From: Dactylonectria macrodidyma
Taxonomy: Eukaryota > Ascomycota > Sordariomycetes > Hypocreales > Nectriaceae
Assembly (NCBI GenBank): GCA_020744425.1
Contig: JAGMUV010000016.1
Span: 682,001 to 746,000, forward strand
Reading direction: 5' to 3'
DNA length: 64,000 nucleotides
How positions within the stretch are numbered: position 1 is the first letter of the stretch; each line of letters starts with the position of its first letter. Both the position numbers and the translations under genes were made by a program. Below are positions 44,347-55,010 of this stretch, in pieces. Under the pieces are notes generated by a model. It was not told where the DNA came from, searched no databases, and was given only the letters and a program-made list of their open reading frames with translations.

Positions 44347-45858
44347 TCACCAGCCTTTGGAGTGATATCCATTGCTTGTCTCTTTAGAGAAGTACTGATT
44401 CCAGCTACTTGCGTCCGCATCCTCACTAGTCTTGATGCAGGATTTCACGGGGTACTGCTTGAGATTGGCTACATCGTGCGAGGTGTGGAGTCGCTTCGGT
44501 GCCGCGTTGGCAGTCGACGACTTCTGCTGTCGTTCCCAGAGGAGGTGGCGACGAAGAGACTCCGTCAGCTCGGTTGCGAGCATGGTGCGGCGCGTTGTGC
44601 GCGGTGACAGGGCAGCCTGGCCTTGGACATGGCCGGCATGGGAAACGATGGGTTGAGAGCTGGATCGAGTAATTTCATGAATGGGTTTGAGAGTGAGAGG
44701 GCGCGTGCCCTTCATCATAAGTGGCGCCTCGTCGGAGTCGTTAGGCGAGGCACCAAGTGAAGGACTGTTAGAGGCCATGCGCGACCGAGGAATGGTCGAG
44801 GTGGATTGAGAGGCATGGTTACCCAAGGTCCGTGCTCGGTCGTTCTGTGCCAGCATGAGAGTAATGAGCGACCGTCGAGAGGTCAAGTTGGCCTTGGAGT
44901 CGACTCGCTGGAAAAATTTATCATCCATGCTGGATTTGCCGCTGTCCTCAATGGAATCTTCCCAATCAGACGAGTCGTCATCATCATCAATGGCACTCTC
45001 GTCGATATAATCGGTGTCAGAGTCTACTGCAGCCTCATCCTCGATGGTGCGGGTAATAACACTGGCGTTGGGCGACGCCTGCTTCTTCCTGAGAGAGAGA
45101 AGTGAGCTAGGCCGGGAGGATGGCGAAAACCCGCGGACAACTATGGTGCGTGAAGCTGTCATGGGAGCAAGTTCCAGTGATGTGTCTGAGCGATCGCTAA
45201 TCGACTTCGTAGGCGACTGAGTCTCGGTGGTAGTAGAACCGGAGCGCCCAAAGGCAGGCGATGAAGGCAGCGACTCCTCGACAGGATCGACCATAGGCGA
45301 GATTTGTGACGGTGCTGACAAAGGACCCTTGTCCTTCGCAATAAAAACCATCATCCTTTCGAAGTCGTCGGAGCTGATGTGTCGTTCTCGCTTGCTTCGG
45401 CTGCTGGTGTACGAATCCTGGCGGCGTATCCCTGGACGGCAGATCTCAAGAGGAACTGAGGCGGAAGTAATGTCAGCGGCTTCCTCGTTGGTCAGAGACT
45501 CGACACTGCCAGACAGCTGAGGAAGATCGGGTATCCCAAAGTCGGAGGGGATGTTCTGAGGAAGGTCTTTTGGGGAGTTGTTGGTGGAAGCGGCCTTGCA
45601 ATCATTGTCGGCGACGAAGGTCTCGCGCTGCCAGAGTCGCCAGCTGAGGTTCTCTAATCTTCGGCCTTGTTCAACAGAATCTGAGCACCGTGAAAAGACT
45701 AATCGAATTGGTCAGCATCAAGGGCAGGTGGCAAACGGCCGCCAAGAGTGAAAGCACTTACCAATCCACATGCTATAAAGGTTGGCGGGATTACCTGTGT
45801 CGACGTTGTGGATGACGTTTGTATCCACAGTGAGAACGTGTGTACCCAGCCTGTTGGA
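44347..45858 (-). CDS. DUF1752/DUF3295-type fungal protein, 5' end unresolved
   Basis: Two exons are supported: 45858..45762 (partial) and 45698..44347. They are joined by a 63-bp intron with GTAAGT donor, GCTGACC branch site and TTAG acceptor. The junction creates NPANLYSMWI-VFSRC, followed by EQGRRLENLSWRLWQRE, the DUF1752 signature of fungal regulators related to glucose-repression/nitrogen control proteins. The C-terminal MLATELTESLRRHLLWERQQ and DVANLKQYP are DUF3295-like, from memory. Between them lie Ser-rich segments and a strongly acidic stretch (DTDYIDESAIDDDDDSSDWE). No ATG is in frame close to the first exon, so an additional upstream exon is likely. A regulatory, probably phosphatase- or transcription-linked role is inferred from family membership only. 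Confidence 0.75.
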
Positions 45859-46896
45859 CCTTGTGCCGTGGAGAGAGAGACAGAGAGAAAACGGAAGGAA
45901 AAGGAAGCTGGTGTCTAGATGGCGTTGGCTGGCGGTAGAGGCAAGAGTGTTGCGAGCTTATTTGCATCCGTTGCAGCAGAAAAGGATCGTGACCGGAGTC
46001 AAGCAATTGGAGGCCGCAGTGATCAATGGGAGATGTGGGAGATGATACCACGATAGGTATACGAGCGGGCTTGAAAGTTCGCAATGGCGATAAAAATAGG
46101 CCTAATGAGGACCAAAATCATAATGGCGAGTCGAGTCTTGAGGTTGGACTTCTTATAATAAGACCTCACCGGTGGCGAATGCCGGGAGGGTGGTGACTTG
46201 ATGTAGACGTGTTCCAGCGCCGGCATACGCGACACAACATTGCTTTTGAAGCGACATTCCTACCTACCCAATAGGAGGGCATGGAACAAGAGCGGTCTTT
46301 CGACTCTGTTGTCTCTTTTCCTTAAGTGTGTGGTCCTGAGCCTTCCCCCCCTGGAATCGGATGTGTGATCCGCTGCAAGGGGGTGAACGCGCTATGAATA
46401 CTAGTACGAAAGACCGGCACGTCACGGGCAGCAAGTGGAATGGTGTGCAGCCACATGTGCAGCACGGGTTCACACCCCAATCACTCCGTCCCCCCAACTC
46501 CCCTTCACTCGGTGGGTTCCCGATCCAGCCGGCCTTGTCCGTGTTCAGGTGAAATACAAGCAGTGAAGTGTAGCCCTTTTCATTTCCTGAAATAACGTTC
46601 GGCAAAGACTGAAAAGAAATATAGAGTCGGTAACTGAACACATTCATCTTCCATTATTAACGAAGCTACCTGCGAAATGCGCAATCCACCGCTCGAGCTA
46701 CAATGATGCATAGCATGCTCGATTTCTAGCAGTTACTGGTTCTGGGCGTAGGATTAGTATTCATCATTCCCTAGCCTTCTCAGAGCCCTGATCTACTGCA
46801 AATAATAGTACACTCCTCGGAACCATCTTCCAATGACCGTCCCATTCGATCCTCACGCCTCAGCCCTTCCTAGGTTCTCAATGGTTGTACCGAAAC
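45859..46896. other. Gap between two minus-strand genes
   Basis: About 1 kb containing the upstream region of the DUF1752-type gene (CT-rich on the minus strand near 45880) and possibly its missing first exon. Confidence 0.35.
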
Positions 46897-47679
46897 CTAC
46901 GAAAGTATGTTACCCAATGATGGGAGTACCCGCCCCGGCATTGATGACGCTGCCGATGTTGGCGGTGAGGGAATGCCAGATGGTAAGTCTTGCATTGGCT
47001 CGCCCGGGCACCCTTGGGAGGGCATAGTATGAGGTGCTGCCATCAAGGGACTCCTATCCGCACAAGGACTGCTCTTCGCCGAGGCAGGGCTCGAAGGCCC
47101 AGTGGCTAGATGGCTGATTCCTGGTGTCTGTGACACAATGTCCCTCAGCCGATTTCGATCGTCTCGATAAAAGTCTCGCTGGTGTGTTAGTTCCTCGAGT
47201 TGAATCTCCAACTGCCGCCTCTCGTCCCGGAGTTCCTGTAGCTGCTTGGTATTCTCCTCCTGCATGATCTTCTTCTTCCTTCGATGTCTAGTCGATGCCC
47301 TAGCATTCCGTTGCCTCTTCTCGTCTGCTTTCTTCGACGCTTGTGAATAATCCACCTCTACGTAGATTAGAGAGTCGCTCCCTGGAAGCGCCAAGAAAGC
47401 CTGCTGCCCCTCAGCACCACTCATAGCACCTTCGATGCCGTGCCTTCGCATCATCTCAGAACAAGGTGCGGCGCCTATGGGACCTGTGTTCAAGAAAGAT
47501 CGGCCCGGCTTCATACCATAAGGGTTATCGCCTTGGTTAGGTATTGGTGGAGGCGGCTGGTGATGGTCTTGGAGGGTAATCGGAGGTAGCCCAGAGAGAT
47601 GGGAGTGAGGACCCGGTGGCTTTATTTGAGGAAGCGACCTCTCAGAGTTGGGGATCCTGCCAGCGGCATCTTGAAGCAT
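46897..47679 (-). CDS. bZIP transcription factor (260 aa)
   Basis: Single uninterrupted frame from the ATG at 47679. Residues 1-100 are Pro/Gly-rich and disordered. YVEVDYSQASKKADEKRQ leads into the basic region KRQRNARASTRHRRKKK (about 121-137), which carries the N-x2-A-x2-S-x2-R pattern of fungal bZIP DNA-binding helices. A leucine/isoleucine coiled coil follows (about 141-180: LQELRDERRQLEIQLEELTH). The tail is Ser/Pro-rich and low-complexity. It should act as a dimeric nuclear regulator; the pathway is unknown. An upstream exon cannot be excluded. Confidence 0.8.
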   Translation of the reverse strand: MLQDAAGRIPNSERSLPQIKPPGPHSHLSGLPPITLQDHHQPPPPIPNQGDNPYGMKPGRSFLNTGPIGAAPCSEMMRRHGIEGAMSGAEGQQAFLALPGSDSLIYVEVDYSQASKKADEKRQRNARASTRHRRKKKIMQEENTKQLQELRDERRQLEIQLEELTHQRDFYRDDRNRLRDIVSQTPGISHLATGPSSPASAKSSPCADRSPLMAAPHTMPSQGCPGEPMQDLPSGIPSPPTSAASSMPGRVLPSLGNILS

Positions 47680-48726
47680 TTCTGGTGTGTGATGGAATTC
47701 GCCACTCTATGATTGATGTTTCTTGGAGACGTCGCTGTCGCAAGGTGGTCCGGCAATAGAGATGCTTGAGGTGGATGGTGGGCGGCGTATCAAAGCAAGA
47801 GACAATAGAGCGATAAGAAGGAAAACATGAGTAAATCAAGCTCGCTTTGCGACCAGTAAGCAAGTGATGCGATGCGGGTTTCAAAAGGGACACTTGACTT
47901 GAGATGCATTGCCATGTCGAAGACGAGTTGCTCTCAAGGGGGCCGGGAAGGGGGCATGGTCATGAAGGATTGATAAATGATAAATGACACCAGTCGTCCA
48001 GGGTCCCACAAGCACGACCCTTGGGGGGGATCTCACAGGAAGCCGGGATCAGTAGCCGGTGACGGGGCCTGCTAGTTTCGTTATGTACCTTCTCCAACAC
48101 CACCCAACCCGCTGCAACCATCAACGACCGCGCAATCAAAGCCAACAGCCAAAGTGTGCCGCAAGTCAGCCGCTTCACTGCTGGGTCCAATCACGGCCCG
48201 CCCATGGAAGCGATTGATTGAGCCCCAACTGGTCGATTTGCGATCTGGATACGGAGTACGGACTATTTCTTCAACTTCAGTTGGGACCGAGGTGGAAGTT
48301 GGTGCCCCACAATCGGACCCTGCAATGGGTACATGGGTCATTGAGATTGCATCAGGTGACTACAAAAGCACACAGACACTACGGAGTAGATGTGACATGG
48401 GATGTACATCCGCGCCAGCGAGAAAGTTGTGTCATGCACTAGGGTCAAGGAGGTTCGGCATCAGCTAGGCCAGGTGGAGCGATCAATTTAGCTTTATGGT
48501 CCCCCCCAAACACTTGGCTGTTGGCTCTCGTCAAATGATCGATGGGCGGAGCGTGGCATGGACTGTGAAAGTGGAATACTACACACCACCCACCTTGAAG
48601 AACACCACTCATCTCAAAAACCAAACTCATGTCTCGTCGTAGTCCTGCCTCCCTTCGGTCCACCTTACTCAACTTCGTCTTTCAGAATCCTATTTTCCTT
48701 CTTCCACAGCCCTCCTCACTATAGCC
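47680..48726. other. Divergent promoter region
   Basis: About 1 kb between the starts of the bZIP gene (minus) and the 48727 gene (plus). It should hold both promoters. The last 200 bp are duplicated near 43.9 kb. Confidence 0.4.
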
Positions 48727-49885
48727 ATGGATGCGTTGAAAAACCTTTCCAGCAACGTCCCGGGATGGCTCAAGAAGCTGGACGAGTTCAGCGGCCAGAT
48801 TGATCTGCGCCAAGCTGAGCTGGCCGCTGTCGCTGCAGCTGAGGGAAAGAATCCCGAGACAAAGTCCTTGCGCAACAAGGGCTCGACCGAGTCCCTCAGA
48901 CCGAAAGACGATGTGCCCATGGAGGCCCCCGAAGCGACCCTCGACGGTACCAGACCAGAAGATGCTCCCGGAGTAGCAATGAGGCCCTCAACACCTCCCA
49001 CAGAGGCCAAGGAACAGGTCGCCGCCTCCCCGCCCAGCCCATCTTCACTGATGCAGTCCCAAGAGGCAATCAGAGCAGCACGTGCAAGGGCGCGACAGGC
49101 CACGACGAGACAACGATCCACGGAGGGCGCTCCTATAGCATACCGAAAACAAACCGGGATTATTGTATATTACGACAGCTATGTGCATGTTTTTTTCAAA
49201 AACCTCGTGAGTTTCGCGTCATCAAACCAAAACCTCATACGAGAAGCCAAGATGGCTGCCATGATTGCCCAGGTCAAGCGTCGAGTCGAAGTGGATATGT
49301 CAGAGAGCAACAAAGAAGGCGATGATGAACCTTTGCCCTCGCTAAGGGACATGAGCACACGACGCGGCTATGGACCTGGCGCTGCCAATGGCCAACCCCC
49401 AGATGTCTACGATCGACTCGACAAAAGCCTGGGAATCGTGCAGAGTATGTGCGAGCACGGCGCCAACCAGTTCCTACGAGATGGCGATTGCAACGACGAG
49501 ATATCAGAAGTACGAAAGCAGCTCACCGAGATCCGCGAAGTATCTGCTAAGGAGATAGAGCGTATACAACGAGAGGAACCTGAGTTGGCCAAGGAGACTG
49601 GCGAGCTGGGCAAGACCCGAACGCGCCGACCCATCAGCATGCGTCGCGAGATGTCTCCCTGCCTCAAGGATGGTTCACTGTTGGCGTCAACTGCGGGCTA
49701 TAACGAAAAGCTCGAGGCTGCCAAACCCGAGGATCGGTCACCACACCCTCTAGACGCAGAAGTGCCCCTCGAGGTAGATCCTAGACCCAAATATCATCGA
49801 AGTCGATGAAGGAATTGATGTTGCCATGGAGGTGCCCAAGTTGCAGTGCCGATCAACTCGAGCCATGCGGAGTCGTGGGCCCTAG
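48727..49885 (+). CDS. Conserved hypothetical fungal protein with frameshifted C-terminus
   Basis: The ATG at 48727 opens a 360-codon frame ending at 49809. The N-terminus is MDALKNLSSNVPGWLKKLDE, with a conserved-looking central block (QTGIIVYYDSYVHVFFKNL, REAKMAAMIAQVKRR) and a later coiled-coil part (VRKQLTEIREVSAKEIER, ELGKTRTRRPISMRRE). I recall similar uncharacterised proteins in Sordariomycetes. Near 49775-49790 the coding signal moves to another frame, which reads ILDPNIIEVDEGIDVAMEVP and STRAMRSRGP to a stop at 49885. A single extra or missing base, real or a sequencing error, would explain this. No plausible intron fits, since the candidate is only about 11 bases. Function unknown. 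Confidence 0.7.
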
Positions 49886-50182
49886 AATGGCTTCACAGAA
49901 GTCTACCCATCCACTCAGCCATCTATCACTATTATATTCAACACTTGTTCATCATTATCAGCGTCATGGGCTTGGGGGAGAATTAGGCATCACCTGTCTC
50001 TGTTCGTTTTCATCAATTATGCATGCCGGCCATCATTCTGCTATTCTGCTTCTCGATTCTTACAACATTGGCCATAGCACGGACACGTTAAACTAAGCAT
50101 TAGACCGAAATCAATCATCTAAAATGTAAAAGCAGTCAATCCATAGCTACCTCTCAAATTTAATCCCATGTACAGTTTTTCT

Positions 50183-50594
50183 TCACGTTGCCGAGAGTTG
50201 TGGACAATAACTCCTCCTGCTCTCCGGCCTCTGAATCAGCTTTGCCCACGGGTGGTTACTTGGTTGCTGCCGCTCTCGGCAGGCGGCTTTAATATAATAA
50301 AAAGCATCAGCATGTCGCGCGACTCGTTATGCCATATAACATTACGCCACTTACCGCAGATGTCATCTCCCCTAGGACATTGTCAGCAAGGACAGCCAGA
50401 AACCGATCACGAACAATCTTACCAGTATTGCTTGCTCACAATAGTAGGGGGGCATCTTCGCTCCGTCTCGATGTATTTAGGGCACCACGACTCGACTAGG
50501 TGGTAGTGGTGCTGGCAGGACAGCTCTTTCTGTACCTCAGTTAGTGTGCGATCGCGGCATCGAAGGGAGCACAAACGTAGATGTAGTTGCACAT
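50183..50594 (-). CDS. Small Cys-rich protein encoded in four exons (81 aa)
   Basis: Model: complement(50183..50286, 50355..50371, 50423..50529, 50577..50594). Intron 1 (47 bp) has GTTTGT, CACTAAC and TACAG; intron 2 (51 bp) has GTAAGA, TTGCTGAC and CCTAG; intron 3 (68 bp) has GTAAGT, a CTGAT-type branch site and AAAG. All phases agree. The assembled protein starts MCNYIYKELSCQHHYHLVES, then WCPKYIETERRCPPT, then DDICAACRERQQ. Six Cys and a His cluster, including CxxC, suggest a compact zinc-binding protein. From memory it resembles small fungal proteins starting MC-Y with W-C-x-x-Y and CPP motifs, which have no known function. The third exon is only 17 bases. No ORF track or single frame shows this gene. 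Confidence 0.6.
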
Positions 50595-51778
50595 GATGGG
50601 ATAAGCACTGCAAGAAAATGGAATCAGTGTTAGATGAATCAATGAGATGAATCAGTGTGGGATGCAGACACCGGCGGCCACCATCCGTCGGGGACACTGC
50701 CGTCCTTTATTTGACGTCGGGGTTAGCGATCGGTGCGCCGTTTTTGGTAATCCCTGGCGAACAAGTGGGATGACGCTTGCGCTAAGTTGCAACACGACTC
50801 ATCTCGTCACCTTTTCGGGGGTCCAATTGCTGACTAGCCACCTGATACTAGATCAAGGTGGCCTGCTACGCTCGGAGATTCTCTTCTCTCCCGGAATGAA
50901 CACTAATTTCCGAAGGGCCAGTCCGCCAGGCTGTGGTTGTTGGCGGGAACCATGATTACGGTATTTCTTGATCACTGTTAGTCTATAACCCTGTCAAGAG
51001 CTAATTTAGCATTTAGCTCGCTCTGTCTAACCCCGGAAGCTCAGCCCGTGCTAGGCGCTCGCTCGCATGAGGGGAAATCACGGGAATAGCTAATGCAGGA
51101 TCACATAACAAGAGGCAAAGCCAAAAGGGGCCATTTTGACGGAGACCTCGGTCCTGCTAATCGATGATAACATCTCTCCCACGAGCATAGCCCGATTAGA
51201 TCTCTTGATATAACGAGGTTCACGGGAATGGCTGATGCTGCAAAAACCAGGGCTACACGGCACCAATCCTAGGAAACTTTAGGGAGTTGATGTTGGTTGC
51301 TAGTAGTAGACGTCTTCAAATCTTGCTACACTTGCCAAGGTCAAACCAGTCGAAGAACGGCCGATTTTGCCGTAGTATATTATGTAGAATGTGTCGCTTA
51401 TAGTTAGAATTTGGTTCATAGGGTCTAGTTTTGGCCCAAAACATCTACTGATTCCGGGCAGGCAAGTCACCTTGATATGTTATTGTGAGATGCCTATTGA
51501 GAAGAGTGAGAGACGCAGGTCACTAGCTGTAGAGTCACTGGTAGGGGTCATGTAGGTGTAAGATTAATCTCTGGCCCTCTATCCTAGGGCCTAGCTCCGC
51601 TATAAATGCCTCCGTCAGGTGCTTTGCCAGTGAGTCGCCCGGGGCACGCTGGTGCCGCCTCCGGGGCACGTGACAGTTATCGTGATGCAAACATTTTAGT
51701 AATACCTAGACAACTCGAATAATATCTTATTGTCCTGCCCTCTAAATCAAGGGTTATGCTGGTGATCCATACGCTAAT
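50595..51778. other. Intergenic DNA, nothing supported
   Basis: About 1.2 kb between the two minus-strand genes; only short frames. Confidence 0.35.
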
Positions 51779-53380
51779 CTACCTTGGTGACCAGGTGGGC
51801 CAGTCCTGTGTCCAGTATCAGCGCTCTTCGTTGCTATGCAGGGGAAATCAACTTACCTCGATTGCCGCAACGATAGCGTTTGCCTCTTCTATGCCACCAA
51901 TATCGTCAACTTTACCTCTCTCAATTCGCTTCTTGACTAGTTTGAGGATGGACATAGTTAATGCCAAAATACTCTCCTTCGTCATCTCATCATTTGTAGC
52001 ATGTGGGTTAATCTGTTGCCGCTTCATTGTACGTAGAGACTGCATTATGTCAGACCATTGCATAAAGTGGCCTCCAACGGCGAAAGTTTGCGCTCCAAGA
52101 GAGCGGCAAACAAGATGGATGGTACCAGGAGGGAAGCATATGGTCTGGCCAGGCTTGAGCACGACAAAACGACCTCGGCCGCTGTTGCAGGTGTGGTCCC
52201 TCGACCAGGCATTCCATTCCTCGTCCGTAGGATTGGAGATCCAATATACAATGACAAGACCCTCCTGAACTGAGATCCACGTGCCGAACCCGTGGCCGTC
52301 TGTGTGGGTACTAGTGTTATTTCCCCCTTGACTCAGAAGAATCCAGCTGATAACGTCCTTCCAATATTTTGCTTCTTTGACCCGCACTTCTTTTCTCTGC
52401 GCTAGGCCACCGCTCAAAACCTCATCCTGGATTCGGGAGAGAAGATGACAGTTGGCATGCTCAAGAAAGCTCGGGAATGTGGTGGGAGGAAGAGAATTCG
52501 TCATGTCCAGAACGTTCCAGGGGTCGTCATCTGATGTTTGGACTTTGAATTTCTCATAAACCTCTGCCAAGGTGTGATATTGAAACGAATCTCCACTCTC
52601 GAGAAGGCTCGGCTTCTGCACAGGGACCTGGTGATCATGATTCTCCAACCAGGTCTCGAATAACTGCTCAATAGGACGAGTAGAGTTAGACCATTGGAAA
52701 GTCTGCTGGCCTTGCGCAATAATTGGTACAGTGATTGTGGAACCGGCCAGAGCCTTGGCTTCCGCGGTGGTACAGAAATGAGCTTCCACTTTGCCTCGAC
52801 TTGGGTTTGTGTTGGGAGGCGAACTCTCTTTCAGATGCGCGATGACTTCCATGTTGTTGCGCTCTCCATGCGTGATGGCCGTGTTGCCCTTCCCTTTGCG
52901 CTTCCTCTTGCCCGTGTTTTTTCCTTGTTTCAGCTGGCTTGAGGCAACGGCGGACCGCTTATCCTTCATCTCTTTCAAGACTGCCTCTGTCTCTTTCAAA
53001 ACCAGGTTGCGATGTTTGACATCCTCATCTACTGTGTGAGGTGGGCGTACACCGTCAATTTTGACTTGGGGAGTGCTCATTCGCCGACACATCTGACGCT
53101 TGGCCAGCGTAGTCTCTGGACCTACGGTAGATGTATCACTGGCAGACCCTTTTCGTTCACAGCATCGGCTGACGTTGGTCTTTGAAACATCTTTACCACA
53201 AATTGGGCAATTAGCCCGCAGTCCCTTGAAAACACGCAGCCGCGCTATCGTATCCTTATGATTTTGGCGCATATGAAGACGTAGGTTCGCATACTCTTTG
53301 CCACAATCATCACACCAGCCATGCACTCCTTCTTTTGGAAGTGCAGTGCCTAAATTTTGATTGGGATTTTCGAGGTCCAT
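51779..53380 (-). CDS. Zinc-finger plus JmjC-domain protein (about 516 aa)
   Basis: The ATG at 53380 opens a long frame. At its 3' end a GTAAGT donor at 51856 and a CACAG acceptor at 51806 define a 51-bp intron and a nine-codon last exon; without splicing the frame ends at 51848. The N-terminus has a C2H2-type finger (WCDDCGKEYANLRLHMRQNH, residues 22-41) and a second Cys-rich segment (CPICGKDVSKTNVSRCC). A basic linker follows (KRKRKGKG). The C-terminal half is a JmjC-type Fe(II)/2-oxoglutarate oxygenase domain: His359 and Asp361 in STHTDGHGFGTW, and the distal His422 in FPPGTIHLVCR. All three iron ligands are kept, so activity is possible, on histones or other proteins. The substrate is unknown. 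A 13-bp minisatellite lies upstream, and a broken relative is at 33.4-34.7 kb. Confidence 0.8.
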
Positions 53381-53465
53381 TCTGCTGAAATTGAATGATG
53401 AAATTTCATATATTCCACGTGGATGTTGACGAGCTGGCTGCTGAGAAGAACGAGAATGTATATGT

Positions 53466-53766
53466 TGACGAAGACGTTTGACGAAGACGTTTGACGAGGA
53501 CGTTTGACGAGGACGTTTGACGAGGACGTTTGACGAGGACGTTTGACGAGGACGTTTGACGAGGATGTTTGACGAGGACGTTTGACGAGGACGTTTGACG
53601 AGGACGTTTAACGAGGACGTTTGACGAGGACGTTTGACGAGGACGTTTGACGAGGACGTTTGACGAGGACGTTTGACGAGGATGTTTGACGAGGACGTTT
53701 AACGAGGACGTTTGACGAGGACGTTTAATGAGGACGTTTGACGAGGACGTTTGACGATGACGTTAA
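53466..53766. repeat. 13-bp minisatellite upstream of the JmjC gene
   Basis: About 23 tandem units of GACGTTTGACGAG with few substitutions, starting roughly 85 bases upstream of the minus-strand JmjC start codon. Unit variants are mostly G-to-A or C-to-T changes. It lacks spacers, so it is not a CRISPR array. Confidence 0.95.
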
Positions 53767-54670
53767 CGAGGCTTAGACAACGAGGCAGGTAATAATTACA
53801 ATAACTATCAGTCTCGAGCTACCATCCGTAGTCTTCAAGTCTCTCAGAAGGCTGAAGCCTGATTGACAGGGGCCGCATCGTTGACCTGGGGGCCATGCTT
53901 AGCACGTACGACGTGCAAAGCATAGCGGGTGCATGTAACAGGCCTCTCATCGGTAGTATTCCTACAGGTCTTGCGTCAACGTTGCCTGGGTGCCATACGT
54001 TGACCACTACCAACCCCAATCGCCAAATGCAGTGCTACGAAGCACTGACTGCAAAGCCCAAAACCGGCAGTGTGCCCGGACCACCCCCCTGCTGCTGGCC
54101 CTGAGCTCCAAAATCCGGATCCTCGTTGGTCCCTGAATCCTATCCCCGCACTGTATAATACTATGCACGGGCCTCGCGGGTTGGAGCCAATCAGACCTGA
54201 TCGGACCGAGGGCAGCAGGGATCCAGGTCAAGATTTTGGAAATCGGAGCACATCCCTCATTGCCACACCGTCCCACGCGAGTTTTAGTGCGGCCTTGCCA
54301 GAATCGCCGCGCATTAGCCTCACACCACGTCCAAAAAAAATTGTTTCCGCATTGGAATGTACTCCATGCTTAGCCTAGGCAACGCCAGCAGCGCTCGCTC
54401 GCTCGGCCAGCACCCGGAAGGAGGCCACACCATCCAACCTCCGCATGACGTGCATGGATGATCAGCTCTGTCGGGATAGGACAAAGCGACGAATCGAGTA
54501 GGTGCGAGCAGAATCGAGATTCGCATCAACACCCATACGTCAGCTATTACATGCCAGAATCACTCAAGACAAGGCTATCATTTACTGATGCGTGGCTTCT
54601 GAAGGGCTAGCGTGCCCCCTGCTCCGGGGGCCAAGCCTTGTCCTTCATGCTAATACCAATTTACGGATTG
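53767..54670. other. Intergenic DNA, nothing supported
   Basis: Only short frames without domains. Confidence 0.35.
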
Positions 54671-55010
54671 AGACCCACAACTGTCAAACAGGGGTTCTCG
54701 ATGCAATGGACCCACACACTTTAAAACAGGGATTCTTTTAGTGAATTACTAGATTTGGGAAAGTATGGAAACACCGGAGTTGTGGAATGAGACCCACACT
54801 CCTCAAAACAGGGATTCTTTTAGTGAATTACTAGATCCGGGAAGGTGGAAACCATGGGGCCGTGTGATAAGACCCACACTCCTCATAACAGGGATTCTTT
54901 TAGTGAATTTCTAGATTTGGGAAAGTATGGAAACACGGGAGTTGCGTAATGAGACCCACACTCCTCAAAACAGGGATTCTTTTAGTGAATTACTGGATCC
55001 GGGAAGGTGA
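54671..55010. repeat. 80-82-bp tandem array with alternating variants
   Basis: CAGGGATTCTTTTAGTGAAT recurs at 54727, 54809, 54889 and 54971, giving periods of 82, 80 and 82 bases. A degenerate partial copy precedes them. Units alternate between two types (AGATTTGGGAAAGTATGG and GATCCGGGAAGGTG), suggesting a dimeric unit of about 162 bp. Confidence 0.9.

Noticed and set aside
48690..49121. 143-codon minus-strand ORF
   Set aside because: Antisense shadow of the conserved plus-strand gene at 48727.
53466..53766. CRISPR-like regular repeats
   Set aside because: The 13-bp units are contiguous with no unique spacers, and the DNA is eukaryotic.
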